Source: Leishmania donovani
Taxonomy: Eukaryota; Euglenozoa; Kinetoplastea; Trypanosomatida; Trypanosomatidae
DNA: 64,000 nt
NCBI RefSeq assembly: GCF_000227135.1
Contig: NC_018259.1
Location: forward strand, 807,592-871,591
Direction: 5' to 3'
The notes under the pieces were generated by a model. It was given only the letters and a program-made list of their open reading frames with translations, searched no databases and had not been told where the DNA came from. Of this stretch, positions 47,636 to 59,000 are shown in pieces. The position numbers and the translations under genes are program-made. The first letter of the stretch is position 1. Every line of letters starts with the position of its first letter.

Positions 47636-49471
47636 TTACGCCTCCTCTGGGCCAACGACAAGGAACGGGGCCACCTTGGCACACAGCGTTGGCACAAAGG
47701 GGCGATACGCGGCCTTCGGCCGCATCTCCACTGCGAGGAGGTGCTCCCCAACCGTGGTCACCCTGGCGTCAGCAAACACCAATGTGGCCTGTACCGCTCC
47801 GTTGGAGAGCCGCACCAATTCTTGTACCCCTGACGCGCGAGGGAAAAGCGGATGGGCACACCCATTGCCATTCCGTGCCTCTGAGGCCTCATCTGGGACC
47901 GCCACCCGGTACTCCGCCGCCTCGTCGGTGGCACCCCACTGTTGGTCGATGACGTGCTCGCCAAAGGCGTGCGGGAGTCGCAGCACATTAGTACCGCGTA
48001 GCTGTGAGGCCACAGGACGTACGAGGAAGAGCACGACGTCGTCGTAAGAGGGGAACAGTTCAAAGGCATCTTCCTCTAGCCGCGTGGACGACTGCACTTG
48101 GCACACCCCGCCAGGAATGCCATCACACTCAGCGACGCTGCTGCGTATAGCTGCGAAGAAGCTGCGCCGGCCTTCCTCCACGAAGGCCTTGAGCGGCGGA
48201 AGGAGGGAGCCTGGCGTCACGCGGCCATCCTGCGGCATCCACCACAGGCGCAGCGAGACAGAGCGCAGGCAGGCACAGATGGGCAGGACAACACTGCGAT
48301 GCTCAATCACAACTTGGCACCAGTGCGACAAGCACTGAAGGAGGCAGAGCAGTCGTGAGTCTTGATGGCCGCCGTGCATGACCACGCCAAGCTCAAAAGC
48401 ATCGTCAGCGACGCGATGCACGTAGACACCACGCATGGCCTCACTCACACGCGCAGGCACATCCGGTTCGGTAGGCCCACTGGACTCCTTCCGATTATGG
48501 AAACGGGGTCCGATGTGGCCCCGGCTGCCCGCTTCGGTAGGGACGTCGCGGGGCGCAGCATTGCCCTTGGAAGCCATCGCCAGTTGTACCTTCTCATCCA
48601 TGATGCGCGGCAGGAGAATGCACAGCGCCGCGCAGTGCGCCAGCGACACCCACGAGCTCACCACGTCTTTCTTCGCCACTTCCACTGCGCGGAAGCATTG
48701 AGTGAGACGGCTGTACTCGGCGCCAGAGGAGAACATGGAGATGTAGCTGCCGCAGGCGAGGGCATGAGGGTCCAGAAGCGCTAGCACCCGTCGGTGCGCC
48801 AGCAGGGCAAGCTGGCGGCGCACAAAGGCACTGTCGACGGTGTCCCGCTGCGGTGTCCATTGCCAGTGCCTGGCCGACGCGGTTGCTGTCTGTAGAAGAT
48901 TCACCGGCACCGATGGCTCGTTCTGCGGCACTTGCGCTGGCGGAGAAGGGCGCGCCGTTGGAGCTGATGAGTGCTTGTCGACGACTGAGAGAGCCGACGA
49001 GGACGGCGGCGGCGCGTTGCGTGAGAGGAAGCTCTCTGCATCTTTGGCAGCACTCGTCTCTGCCTGACTCGCCGATGCTAGTGGTGAGGGTGGTGTTGGC
49101 ACAGATGCCTCCTGGGCTTGTGCTGACCGCGGTACCGACGGTACAAACTTGGAGTCATCTTTCCGCGTCCCTTCCATATCCACACAACTGTAGTCCGCCA
49201 CTGGAGCAGCTTGGTGAGGCCTCTCCGTGCCTCGTGATGCCTCTTCGGCGGTCACAGAGGGCGCTGTATAGGCCGTGCCTCCATTGACGTGCGGCTTCTT
49301 GGAGGGCGCCGATGTTAGCAGGCCGCCCTTCATCAACGACATCAACATCTGCCCGACAGTGTCCGTGGTGCGATGAGACACCAATAGTCTTGATGTGTTG
49401 GCGCGTGCGTGGTGGTAGAAGTCGCAGTGCACCAGCCCCCACTCAGCGCCACGTGGCACGGTAGGGTTCAT
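47636..49471 (-). CDS. Hypothetical protein, 611 aa
   Basis: A 611-aa open frame starting MNPTVPRGAEWGLVHCDF. I do not recognise the family. The N-terminal ~30 residues (WGLVHCDFYHHARANTSRLLVSH) look structured; residues ~60-200 are low-complexity Ser/Ala/Pro-rich; from about 200 on there are regular helices and strands without zinc, nucleotide-binding or membrane motifs. The length, position within the cluster and codon usage like its neighbours support a real gene. Confidence 0.68.
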   Translation of the reverse strand: MNPTVPRGAEWGLVHCDFYHHARANTSRLLVSHRTTDTVGQMLMSLMKGGLLTSAPSKKPHVNGGTAYTAPSVTAEEASRGTERPHQAAPVADYSCVDMEGTRKDDSKFVPSVPRSAQAQEASVPTPPSPLASASQAETSAAKDAESFLSRNAPPPSSSALSVVDKHSSAPTARPSPPAQVPQNEPSVPVNLLQTATASARHWQWTPQRDTVDSAFVRRQLALLAHRRVLALLDPHALACGSYISMFSSGAEYSRLTQCFRAVEVAKKDVVSSWVSLAHCAALCILLPRIMDEKVQLAMASKGNAAPRDVPTEAGSRGHIGPRFHNRKESSGPTEPDVPARVSEAMRGVYVHRVADDAFELGVVMHGGHQDSRLLCLLQCLSHWCQVVIEHRSVVLPICACLRSVSLRLWWMPQDGRVTPGSLLPPLKAFVEEGRRSFFAAIRSSVAECDGIPGGVCQVQSSTRLEEDAFELFPSYDDVVLFLVRPVASQLRGTNVLRLPHAFGEHVIDQQWGATDEAAEYRVAVPDEASEARNGNGCAHPLFPRASGVQELVRLSNGAVQATLVFADARVTTVGEHLLAVEMRPKAAYRPFVPTLCAKVAPFLVVGPEEA

Positions 49472-50967
49472 CGCTCCTGCGCCCTTTCTGTAGGCCGCGA
49501 TGTCGCTTCACTGGGTGACGTTCTCCACCTGCGCGTGCTGCATCGGCCTTGACTGGACGAGAAGGATTACGTCGGCAAATGAACAGGAGACTGGGTGTAG
49601 AGGAATGAACCGAAAAAAAAAGAGCTTGAGTTAAACACTAGCGGTAGAGGCCCGTCTGCGCGTATGCACGGCTGTTCCTTTGAACGAAGTAGACTCGCTC
49701 AGTATTTCATCCACATACGCAGAACAGGTAATGCCGGAGAAGGGCCCGAGAACGCAACACCGTGTGCCTGACAAGTGTACGTGCGTGTGTGTGCATGTGC
49801 CTGAGTGGTGATGGGAAGGAGAAGTACGCCGCGCAGCCAAGCACAACATGTGCGACCATCAAACTTCAAAGGGTTGTGCATGTATATATATATATATATT
49901 GTTATTATTATTACCAAAGGCGATGGGGTGGAAAAGCGCAGTGAAGATAGTCCCTTTTTTTTTCGAGTGGTAGCCTGTGTCCAAGCATATGCTTTTTGAC
50001 CAGGCCAGGTGCCAATCACCGCGAGCACGTGTGTGGGCACGGAGAAAAGGGGGGAGCAGGAACAGAGTCGCAGTTGTACTGGTGAAAGAGATGGCCGACT
50101 GAGGCGCACTGAACAGCACAAGGTGAGGATGGGCATGCCTTCCCTCTTTCTCTCTCTTCCTTCCTCCCGCATCATACGTAGTGCACTAGAGCAGAGGTCG
50201 GGCCGATAACAGACCGGCTTCTGGAGACCCACGGCCTCTGGAGAGGGAGGGGGAAAGGGAAGGGAGAAGCCCGTTCATCTCCAGGTAAGCGGTTGCCTCT
50301 TCGTCCGCTTTTTTGCGGGCATATTGTCTCGTTTCCTGTTCTCTGGCCTTTCATCGCACGCCTCATCTTAGTCTCTTACACTACCCAGTTAGTACACAAT
50401 TGAATGAACGAAAAAAAAAAGAGCAACGGGCAGGGAGGGGGAGAGGCGGTGGCACGTCCCAGAAGGTGAGCCGGCTCCGGATTCCCGAGCTTGCGCTGCA
50501 GGTGCGTGTAGGTCTTCCCAAAGACCCCCCCCCTCCCTGAAACCCCTTGACGACTGCAATGCTCACCTCGCCGATCCAGCGATGATGAGAATGGGCGAGT
50601 CGAGGGCTTGAGGGAGAAGGGGACGGAATAGGGTGGGGTGCTGCGCGCCAGGTGGGGAGCAAGAGCAGGGTGGGGCGGTCAGCTTCTCTGCGCGATATCG
50701 CTCCACTTTGACGTGCGCTCTTTTTTTTTTTCGTCTTTTTCGCTGTCAACTTCGCCGTTAACGGCCGCCTGCTTTTCTCCCACAAGTTTGTTTCTTCCAC
50801 TTCTTCTCTTTACCAAACAATACCACTCACCAGCCCCCCCCCGCTGTGAGCGCGCATATGCGGCAATGCAGGCCGGCGGACCACCAACGAGAACGACAGA
50901 CAGCATGATGCCTAACCAGAGAAAGTGAGTTCCGGTCGGGGGAGGGAAGGATAAGTTGGCGGTCCCC
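49472..50967 (-). other. Spacer between eIF3k and 611-aa protein genes
   Basis: No gene is seen. It contains an (AT)n tract at 49882-49899 followed by a short (TTA)n run, A- and T-runs near 49612, 49956, 50410 and 50720, and C-runs near 50525 and 50836. Confidence 0.55.
49882..49899. repeat. (AT)n microsatellite
   Basis: Alternating TA on the plus strand followed by a short (TTA)n run, in the eIF3k 3' spacer. Confidence 0.85.
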
Positions 50968-51669
50968 TTATTCATCCGCCATGCGAGCCCACGTCCGCGC
51001 GCGCACGTCCCGTGGCTCGTCCGCCGCAGCCGAAGCGCCGCGGCGCGGCACGTCGTTGTGGATGACAGATGACACGTCGGTGAAGCGGATGGCATCCTGC
51101 GCCGCACCAGCTTGTGGATAGTTGAAACGATTGCGGTGAAACACCACGCTACCGCTGTCGTACGCCATTACCTTCATATCACGGTCCTCGGAGTCTTTCA
51201 TGGCGTTATGCACGACCTTCTGCACCTGGTCCGGCGAGACAGCAAGGTACGTGGCCAGCTTCTCCGTCGGAATGGACTCCATCGTGATGCAGATGGTCTC
51301 TAAGATGCTGGTGCGCACACGGGCCTCGAAGTGGAAGGACTCAGGCAGATGCTCTTTCACAGAGCTCCACTGCGTCCAGAAGCGCGCGAAGAGGCCGCAG
51401 CTGAGAAGATTCTCGAGTCCGTAGATGTAGTTTAGCTCCTTCTCTACGCTGGGAGAGTCCTGGACGTGGCTGGGCACGAGGCACATGCATGCCGTGAAGT
51501 CGCTTGTCTGGAAGCGAGCCAAAGACTGCAGCAAGATGCCGAGCAGTAGAGACTTGTCGGGCTGGTCGCCTTCCATCGAGGAGGCCTTGAGGTAGCGGAG
51601 AAACATCGGCAGGTTGTACTTGCCCTCGCTCAGCAGCTGCGCCACCTGGGTACCGTCGTCGCGGGTCAT
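50968..51669 (-). CDS. Translation initiation factor eIF3 subunit k
   Basis: A 233-aa protein, close to the ~218 aa of human eIF3k. Collinear similarity runs through most of it: KYNLPMFLRYLKA near the N-terminus, then the family core ILLQSLARFQTSDFTACMCLV (human has HTDFTLCKC at this point), then a block with LFARFWTQW and FEARVRTSILETI. A winged-helix-like stretch, EKLATYLAVSPDQVQKVV, follows. The last ~50 residues are extra and polar. eIF3k is a non-essential peripheral eIF3 subunit in other eukaryotes and pairs with eIF3l. The frame reaches upstream to a TTG at 51780, but a strong splice acceptor at 51774-51775 lies inside that extension, so the mRNA cannot encode it; the ATG at 51669 is the start. 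Confidence 0.83.
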   Translation of the reverse strand: MTRDDGTQVAQLLSEGKYNLPMFLRYLKASSMEGDQPDKSLLLGILLQSLARFQTSDFTACMCLVPSHVQDSPSVEKELNYIYGLENLLSCGLFARFWTQWSSVKEHLPESFHFEARVRTSILETICITMESIPTEKLATYLAVSPDQVQKVVHNAMKDSEDRDMKVMAYDSGSVVFHRNRFNYPQAGAAQDAIRFTDVSSVIHNDVPRRGASAAADEPRDVRARTWARMADE

Positions 51670-53016
51670 TGCTTTAGCTCTTCTTTTTCTTGCTTGTTTA
51701 ACGGGAGGAGGAGTGTGTGCGTGTGTGCTGAAGGGGCCTTTAGTACGTAGAGGGTACGTGTGCACGAACTTCTCTGCCAAGGAGAAGCGGGTGCGAGGGA
51801 GGGGGAGGAGATTGGCGAAGAAAAAGGTAGGAAGAAGCGGTAGTGGCCTCCATGGCGGTAGATGTGCGCTTGCGCGTCACCGACTGTTTCCATTTTCTTT
51901 CCTTTGCATGCGTGTATCTGTGCTAGTTACTTGCAGAGCTTTTAAACCCGCCTGTGCCCCACCTCGAGGAAGCGTGCGATGGTATTCACGTGTCCCTGTC
52001 TTTGTTTGCCGTTACTTCCGTCGTCGTCACCGTTTTCCCATATAGCAAAACTGCGGATGAGGTTCCGCCAACACGTCTGACCCGTTTCACAGCAGTGGCC
52101 GTCCATCGGCCGCCGTAGCCACTCCGGCCAGCAAAGGGGGTAGAGAAGAGGGAAGGAAGAGTTCGGGGCTACTGCATAGACCAACAGAAACCAAGCAAAG
52201 GGTATAAAAACAGAAGTATGGCAGCCTACACGCACATCCTCGCACACACGTAAGCGTGCGTGTGCGTGCGTGTGTGTGTGTGAGCGATGAAGGGCCGAAA
52301 GCTCCACATAGACGAGCAAGAGGAAGAGGAGGAGGGGAGGGAAGAGAAGATCTAGTAAAGAAAGAAAGGGTGCATCTTCGCCGCATCACCAAGAGAGACG
52401 GAAACAGAAGTCGAGTGTATAAGTCGAACAAAACAAAGAAGTGAGCCAGAATGGTAGCGGATGCATTCGGGAGCGCGCGTGCGTGTGTGTGTGTGTTTAT
52501 CTCTGTGCAGTGACCACTACAGGCGGGACCTCTCTTTGAAAAAGGCAAAAAGGAGGAGACGGAGATGACAGGAGCCGCAGTGTGGAGAGAGCGGATGTCC
52601 TTGCGCGCACTGGGGCAGTTGAGGTGGTGGTGATGCCAGGGTGTCGCCGTAAGTGCAGGAGGGGTGTGGAGTGAAGGAGAGAAACAGTACTCATAAACGA
52701 GACGCCCTTTGCAGCTGAGAGAGAAGCAGAGGAAGCGAAGGAGGGTATGCTCCAGACCAAAACAAAAATAATATGGCAAAAAGGAGGCAGGCATGGGCGG
52801 GATAACGAGTAGCGCCGAGGAGAATCGAAACAGGAGGAATAGCAAACATGATCACTCGCTCACACAGATCACGACGTCTGTATTCCTTCCTCGCTCGCTT
52901 AGCAAAGCTTGCCCTCACACCCCGTCTTCGTTGGTCCACCGCCTCCCGCCGCGTATGCCTTTTCGGGTATTCGCCCCCCACCACCCCTCCCACTTTTGCT
53001 CACTGGTCCGTTGCTT
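51670..53016 (-). other. Spacer between MGC protein and eIF3k genes
   Basis: No gene is supported. A 252-codon minus-strand frame (52087-52845) is rich in Ser, Leu, Pro, His, Thr and Cys with THTHAR repeats from (GT)n tracts; it is typical UTR translation. The eIF3k leader and its splice signal occupy the low-coordinate end. Confidence 0.6.
51774..51775 (-). promoter_or_regulatory. Predicted spliced-leader acceptor AG for eIF3k
   Basis: A pyrimidine tract of over 50 bases (complement of about 51779-51840) is followed by ttggcAG, giving a leader of about 104 nt. This is the strongest splice signal in the window. Confidence 0.6.
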
Positions 53017-54936
53017 TCACCACATGCCGACCGACTTACTGTACAGCTGGCGCTGCGGCGGCTGTGCATGCCACGATTGCAGCCAGTCATCCATGGAACT
53101 ATCGAAGAGGTACGAGACAGGTTTATGCGGATGCACGCCTCCGCCGATGCCAACAACGCTGATGTTACCGCTGCGGCTGCGGTTGCCGTCTTGATAGATT
53201 TGCGGGGCAGATGTGGTTATCGCGGGAGGGGCATGCGAGTAAGCCATAGGCTTGCTGGAGCCACCGTCAGGCACCGCGTGCCTGTGATGCATCGGCAAAA
53301 GGGCACGAGAAGGGTAAAAGGAGTACGCAGTGTTCACGGGCGGCGGCGATGCGTAGCCGACCGCCTCGGAGACATGTACATCAACAAGAGACGGCGGCAC
53401 TGTCCGTCGTGGCGTCGCTTCGTTCGAGGGGTACTCGGCAGGAGAGTAGTGGACACTCTCATCACCTTCGTAAATTGCCTGGTACGTCGGCTGCTGCTCA
53501 TTGGAATGCGCTTTCTGAATGAATGCGTTCACCGGTAAATGCGGGTAGTCGAATGCCCCTGCGGATGCTTCAGGTCTGTTGGCGCAGTCTTCGCTCCTAG
53601 ACGAGGCCCACTGCGCTGGCGGCAGGCGAGGGTAAAATGTGTGCAGAGAGAGGGGGTGAGAAGCGCCGTCATTGCCCTCGGCCGCTCCAGAGTCAGACGT
53701 CCTGGCACCCTCAACAGAGACGCTTACCATAGGGTCCTGAAAACGAGCGGTCGTACCCGCGGCGGCTAGCCCACAAAACTGACTCTCCCCGTCCTCCCAC
53801 TGCGCCATGTCGACTGGGCCGCAGGCCCGCAGGGGAGACGGCACAGGGAGCGTCCGTGGCGCCCACTCATATGGGGGTAAATAGTCGGTCGCATCACGTG
53901 GCTCCAAGTCGCTGTACGGCTCAAAAGGCGCTCGGTTAGACACGAAGGAGGCCTCAGCCGCTGCACCTCCACTTTCCACGCTGGTATTCGGCGCTGGTAT
54001 CGCGGCTGGGACATCATGGCTGGTGCTGCCCCCATCGCTGGCGCCGTCATCCAGGGCGTCCGCGCTCGGGTACACCTTTGTCTCCATCCCCGGAGGCGTT
54101 GCATTACTGCGTAAATCCGATGATACGTTGCTGCTGCGGTGGTACATCTTCGGTTGCCTCGTCTGGTGCGAGTTGGTGGAGCTTGTTGTGCCAGCTGCTG
54201 TCAGGCCGTCAATAGGCAACCCCACTGCTGCCGTTTGTGAGTGAGATGCGCTGTGAAGGTGCCCTTGCGCGACGGAGTCACCGCTGCTCTCCTGCGGACA
54301 AACCTCTGCGGCGCTTATGCTTCCGGAGCTGCCGTGCTTCTTCGTTTCCTCTCCGCCTTTCTTGCTCTTGTGCGCTTGTGCACTGCTGCTGCTACTGCTG
54401 CCCCTAGTGCTCCTGCTGCTGCTGTCTCGGCTCTTCGCAGATTCCACGGCATCTGCTGGAAGAGGTAGCGATCCGTCACTCCGCGAGCTGACCTCGGGGT
54501 GACGGCGGTACTGATACTTGCCCCTGCGTCCTTTGGGCGTTTCCCTGGAGGACTCTAACGGAGCCGTTGTCCTGGATGCTCTGGCTAACGCCGCCGTAGT
54601 GTTGTCGTTATCCGCCTTGGCAGTGGCTTGGATGTTGCCCTTCTTCTTTGAGTTCCATCCTAGACTATTCTCCATTTCTCCGGGAGAAGCAGCAGCAGCA
54701 GCTGAAATCTGTTGCACAATCTCTAAAGGGCTCGGTGCCGTCGGCAGCGGCATGGCATCCTCACGCTCAGTTAAAGGGAGCGAATTCGCAGCATGGACGG
54801 ATGTGTAGAGGTCCTGTGCCGCAAGCCCCTGCTCAGCTGCAGCCCAGCGCTCCCTTTCCGTCTCACGCGCCGCCGCTTCCACAAGCGTGGGGCGATCCTT
54901 CCGCCTTTTTGCCCTTTTGCAGTTCACGCAGCCCAT
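53017..54936 (-). CDS. Disordered protein with predicted dual acylation start (MGCVNCKRAK)
   Basis: A 639-aa protein starting MGCVNCKRAKRRKDR. Gly2 followed by Cys3 (and Cys6) and a basic cluster is the myristoyl-plus-palmitoyl pattern of Src-family kinases and of kinetoplastid flagellar-membrane proteins. The rest has low-complexity Ser/Pro/Ala/Gly runs, no enzyme motif and no membrane segment, so it is likely an extended membrane-tethered scaffold. The frame extends 49 codons upstream to a TTG through an alanine run and UTR sequence; starting there would destroy the acylation site, so the ATG at 54936 is chosen. Confidence 0.75.
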   Translation of the reverse strand: MGCVNCKRAKRRKDRPTLVEAAARETERERWAAAEQGLAAQDLYTSVHAANSLPLTEREDAMPLPTAPSPLEIVQQISAAAAASPGEMENSLGWNSKKKGNIQATAKADNDNTTAALARASRTTAPLESSRETPKGRRGKYQYRRHPEVSSRSDGSLPLPADAVESAKSRDSSSRSTRGSSSSSSAQAHKSKKGGEETKKHGSSGSISAAEVCPQESSGDSVAQGHLHSASHSQTAAVGLPIDGLTAAGTTSSTNSHQTRQPKMYHRSSNVSSDLRSNATPPGMETKVYPSADALDDGASDGGSTSHDVPAAIPAPNTSVESGGAAAEASFVSNRAPFEPYSDLEPRDATDYLPPYEWAPRTLPVPSPLRACGPVDMAQWEDGESQFCGLAAAGTTARFQDPMVSVSVEGARTSDSGAAEGNDGASHPLSLHTFYPRLPPAQWASSRSEDCANRPEASAGAFDYPHLPVNAFIQKAHSNEQQPTYQAIYEGDESVHYSPAEYPSNEATPRRTVPPSLVDVHVSEAVGYASPPPVNTAYSFYPSRALLPMHHRHAVPDGGSSKPMAYSHAPPAITTSAPQIYQDGNRSRSGNISVVGIGGGVHPHKPVSYLFDSSMDDWLQSWHAQPPQRQLYSKSVGMW

Positions 54937-55030
54937 CGTCTGTGCTGCGCCCGGCGGCGCTGCTGCGTTCGTTGGTCGTGGAGAATCGTCTGGCAGAACG
55001 GGTGCACAGAGGGAGAGGTGAAAGGTGTGT

Positions 55031-55057
55031 GCTGCTGCTGCTGCTGCTGCTGCTGCT
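55031..55057. repeat. (CTG)n trinucleotide run in the MGC-gene leader
   Basis: About nine CTG units on the plus strand, reading as CAG on the transcript, between the predicted splice acceptor and the ATG of the MGC protein. Confidence 0.9.
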
Positions 55058-55092
55058 ACTGCACTCGGAGCGGACGAGGCCAACGGTGGAGA

Positions 55093-55094
55093 CT
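55093..55094 (-). promoter_or_regulatory. Predicted spliced-leader acceptor AG for MGC protein gene
   Basis: On the transcribed strand cttcttttttcAG follows a pyrimidine-rich region, giving a leader of about 156 nt that includes the CAG run. Confidence 0.45.
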
Positions 55095-56083
55095 GAAAAA
55101 AGAAGCCTTCCTTCTGAAGGGGGTGATGCGTTGTCTATTCAGATTCGATCTACAAGGACAAATAAAGGGGGTTGTACACGTGAAGCGGGCAAAAAAAAAA
55201 TGCAGAAAGAAGTACGTGACGGCGTTTGCAAAGGCGGTGACCCTGCTGCGTGTGCACGAGTGGCCGTGCGTCACGATGCGCCGTCGTTAAGCTCCACTGG
55301 TGCAGCGGAAAAGGGGGAGAACACTACTCGTGCGTTTATGCTCTCAGTGAATCCTTTGATTCTTGCACCTTCGGTGTGCGTGTGTATGAGGGCGAGAGAG
55401 CGAAGGCAGTGCAGAGCGAATAGATCAATGCGTGAAGAGAAACGAAGAAAAGGCGGTGGCTTGTTTTCCTTCCAAGAGGCTTTGGCAGACATCAGACCGA
55501 GGGGCCGCATGCTCGATGCAGCGCTCAACTTGCACGTGGCAGCGCCGCTAAAGACAACGCCTCAGATGCGAGCACGACAACTTCGCTTCTTGTGGCCCTT
55601 ATTCCATACCGCGCACGATGGTGGAAGGGAAGTGATGGGGCGCCGTGGCTCGGCCGCGCTCCTGCCCATTCCCCTCTACCCTCACCCGATGCGCGAGCAT
55701 ACACGTGCACATGCACGTGCGCGCCACAAAAGGAAAGTGCAGGAGCAGCTGCGAGTCGATGTTCATTGACTGTCTTGATGCTTTTCCGTTCCCTCTCCAG
55801 TTACGTCTATGGTGGTCAACTGACCCCCTAACTGGCAGTGGTAGAGCAGCTGCCGCCTCGACGGGAGCACACACAACATACACATACGCACGAGCATACG
55901 CGACGGATGTGCCGGCGATGCTGCTGCTGCTTTTCCTTTTCTTCTCTTTAGCTGAGAGAGAGAGAGGGGCGGTGGATGAGCACAGGCCATTTATATGGTT
56001 GTGCCTCCTTTCCTTCTCTGCCTGCGCACGGGCACACGGGTACACGTGTACTGCATCAACGCCGAGCGGTTCCTCTCCACCGG

Positions 56084-59000
56084 CTAGAGGTCTGTCAGCA
56101 TATTCTGCGGCAGACCTTTGCGAAAGCGCGTCTTGAGCACAAAGTCGCGCGCCAGTTGATGACCCCTCGCCGGCTCCAGCGGGCCAACGTGGATGCTGGC
56201 ATCGAACGGGTCTCCTGGAACGACGTCCCACTGATGAAACCGGAAGAGCGGAAAAGCCTGCCCGTGTGTGAGCATGCGTATCTGCGTCTCCAGACCAAAA
56301 CTGTCCATGGCAGGTACCAACGCGCGTGCTCGGATAAGGGTTGTGGCGGCGATAGGCTCTTCGCCGAGCATCGCGCCACGTCGCTGCTGCAGGATGTCGC
56401 CGAGCTGTAAGACACACTCGGATGCGCACAAGATCTCAACAGCCATCACCGGCTCCATTAGTCGAGGGCGGGCACCGAACAGAGAGTGACGGAGTGCCGT
56501 GCGCGCGTTTGAGAGGACGACGGCGTCGCGGGTCGACGCGTCAATGTCGGCAAAAATAAGCTTTGCGGCCACGCCGCGGACCATCTCACCCACCAAAGGG
56601 CCAGCCGCCATGGTGGAACGGAAGGCCGAGACGATAGCGCGCTGGTGGGCGACTTTGAGAGGGTGATGGGCCTCCTCTGCCAGGGTGTCGTCAATTAGAA
56701 TGCTGGGGCCCTTCGTGCCGTCCGGCCCAGCAGCTAGCACGTGCTGCGCGTCGAGCGCGTCAAAGCCGTAGTCACGTCGCAACACCGTCCACAGCTTACG
56801 CGGCTGACGGACTTCGTCGAGTTCCGTCGAGAAGAGGCGCAGCTGCTCGTACTCGATTGCTTGAGTGAAGGCGCGTGGCAGTGCCCCGCTTACAAAGCCG
56901 ACGGAGTTGCTGCGCGTTCCCGTCATGGCCAGCAGGCCCTCCGCGTCCTGCACCGTCTCCGCGAACGTCACGAACGGCTGCGAAATGCCGACCGGCACGC
57001 TAGGGCACAGACCATGGCGGAGTTCGTGCAGCGCTGTGTCCAGCTGCAGCTCTCCAAAGCCGCTGATCGTGTACTCGCCAGTTTCCTCTTTGTGTACGTC
57101 GAGGCCAGGGGAGGTGCGGAGCAGCACGCCGAGACCGTTCTGGACACTGCTGGCTTTCGCTGGGTCGCGCACCTCCATCGAAACGTGCACCAGTGGCTGC
57201 GGGAACCCCAACGAGCGCACCTTGATGGGCGCGACCCACTCTGAGGTGATGCCGCAAGCTTCGGGCGGGGCGGGAGCGCCTTCGTCCTCGGCCAGAACAG
57301 CTGCCGCCGCGGCGCCGCCCACGAGAACAATGTGCGACCCCGATCGCGCCGGCAAGCCCGTCGCGTACACCGTCTGCCCCGCGGTCGCTCGTTGAACCGG
57401 CACAAAGCCATCTTCGACAGTACGCAGGTACAGACACTGTACCTCTACCTCATAATACGGGTCCGCGTCACTGCTGAACTCGTCGAAGGCGATTAACCGG
57501 GGTCTTGGCTGACCACCGTCGCAGCCACTCGGCACACATGTGCCCTTGCTCTTGCTGCTGCTGTTTGCACGCAGAGTGCCGTGTGTGACGCGCACGACGG
57601 CTGCGAGGGTGTCCTTGGCATCGAAGACACGCTGGAGAGATGCGACAGCGATGACAAGGTCGTCGGCCCTCGCTGTAGCGGTGCCAACCTCCATCCCCTC
57701 AGCGGCGGCAGCGGCAGCGTCTCTCGTCACGGAGCACAATGCACTTGCGCCGTACTTCTCGGAGAGCCACTGCGAACGAGCCGGAGGTGCCGGCAACACG
57801 CTGAGAATTGCATCCAAGGTCTCTCCGGTAGGGGCGCCGCAGAAGTAGCGCATTGCCTCCCGCAGCGCCGAGAGCGGCGAGCGGGGAAGCTTGGCGAGGT
57901 CAGGCGAGAGGGTCTGCGCTGCCTCGCCCGTCACAGAATGCGCGACGATTTTGTAGAGTGGTTCCAGCACGAACTGCACAAAACTGGGGCGCTGACGGAA
58001 GTTAGCAATCTTCTTGAATTCCTTCTTTTCATATGTGATTTGCCCCCACAACTTTGTCGCGAGCGCAGCGGCGTTGATGCTTGGGTACACCGCCGCGTAC
58101 TTCATCGCGAAAGTCTCCAGTGAAAAGCAGAGGCCAAGTTTGGCAGAGGAGAAGCACACCGTGCCACGCTCAGGGGATACAAGGAAGGTGTCATACGTGG
58201 TGCCGCAGCTTGCGATGACGTTGTTGACGGCATCCACGACCATGCGCAGCTTGCGGTACGCGTCGAGCGGTGGTAGCTTGATGTCGATCATGAGACGGTC
58301 CACCTTGGTAATGACGAGGACAACCGGCAACTGCTCATTTACAATGGCGTGGCGCAGCAGCCGCTCGCTGTGGTCGCTCAACGACTCGGCGGCGTCGACG
58401 CAGAATAGAACGGCGTCCGCAAGACGCATGCCGGCCGCGGTCTCACCAATCAGATCCGGATGACCCGGCGTGTCAATGACCGTGATTTGCCGAGAGGTCG
58501 GCTGCAGCAACGCGCCCCCAGTGATGGTGGTCAGCACGTGACTCTTCAAAGTCATCTCGCGATCAACCTCATCCTGTCGCTTGTGATACGAACGCTCGTG
58601 CAGCAGCAGCTCGACCAGCGACGTCTTGCCATGGTGGAGGGAACCAGCAACCACGACGTTCCGCATGCGGTCGGGAAGGGTGGAGAGAACGTCTAGGTAG
58701 TTCTGCGAAGCCGACGCGTCGTGTGGCCGTTGGTGACGACGATCGCCGTCCAGCAGCAGCAGCTGTGAAGAGGACGCTGTGCCTTCCCGCCCGGCATAGC
58801 GGCTCTCCAGCAAGAACTGCGCTTCATTGCTCCAGCCCACGGCTCGGCGCCCGTGCGACTGCAGCTCGCTCTGGTCCACCAGTGGCTCGTGTAGCGCCTG
58901 TGTGCCCTCCTCACCAATGACAAGTTCGACATCGTCACTGAAGTCGGAGTGGCCCTCCGAATCACTGCTGTCGAGCGGTCGACCGTGAGCGTCCTCCTCG

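Larger units (their letters stand above)
54937..56083 (-). other. Spacer between U5-116K and MGC protein genes
   Basis: No gene is seen. It contains the MGC-gene leader with a (CTG)n run at 55031-55057, an A-run near 55190-55200, and the 3' UTR of U5-116K. Confidence 0.55.

Noticed and set aside
51670..51780. N-terminal extension of eIF3k from a TTG
   Set aside because: A strong spliced-leader acceptor lies within it at 51774-51775, so it is not part of the mature coding sequence.
52087..52845. 252-codon minus-strand frame
   Set aside because: Composition (Ser, Leu, Pro, Cys, THTHAR) is that of translated pyrimidine tracts and (GT)n repeats in UTR.
54648..55769. 373-codon plus-strand frame across the MGC gene and its leader
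   Set aside because: It is low complexity, antisense to a better gene, and crosses simple repeats; no domain is seen.
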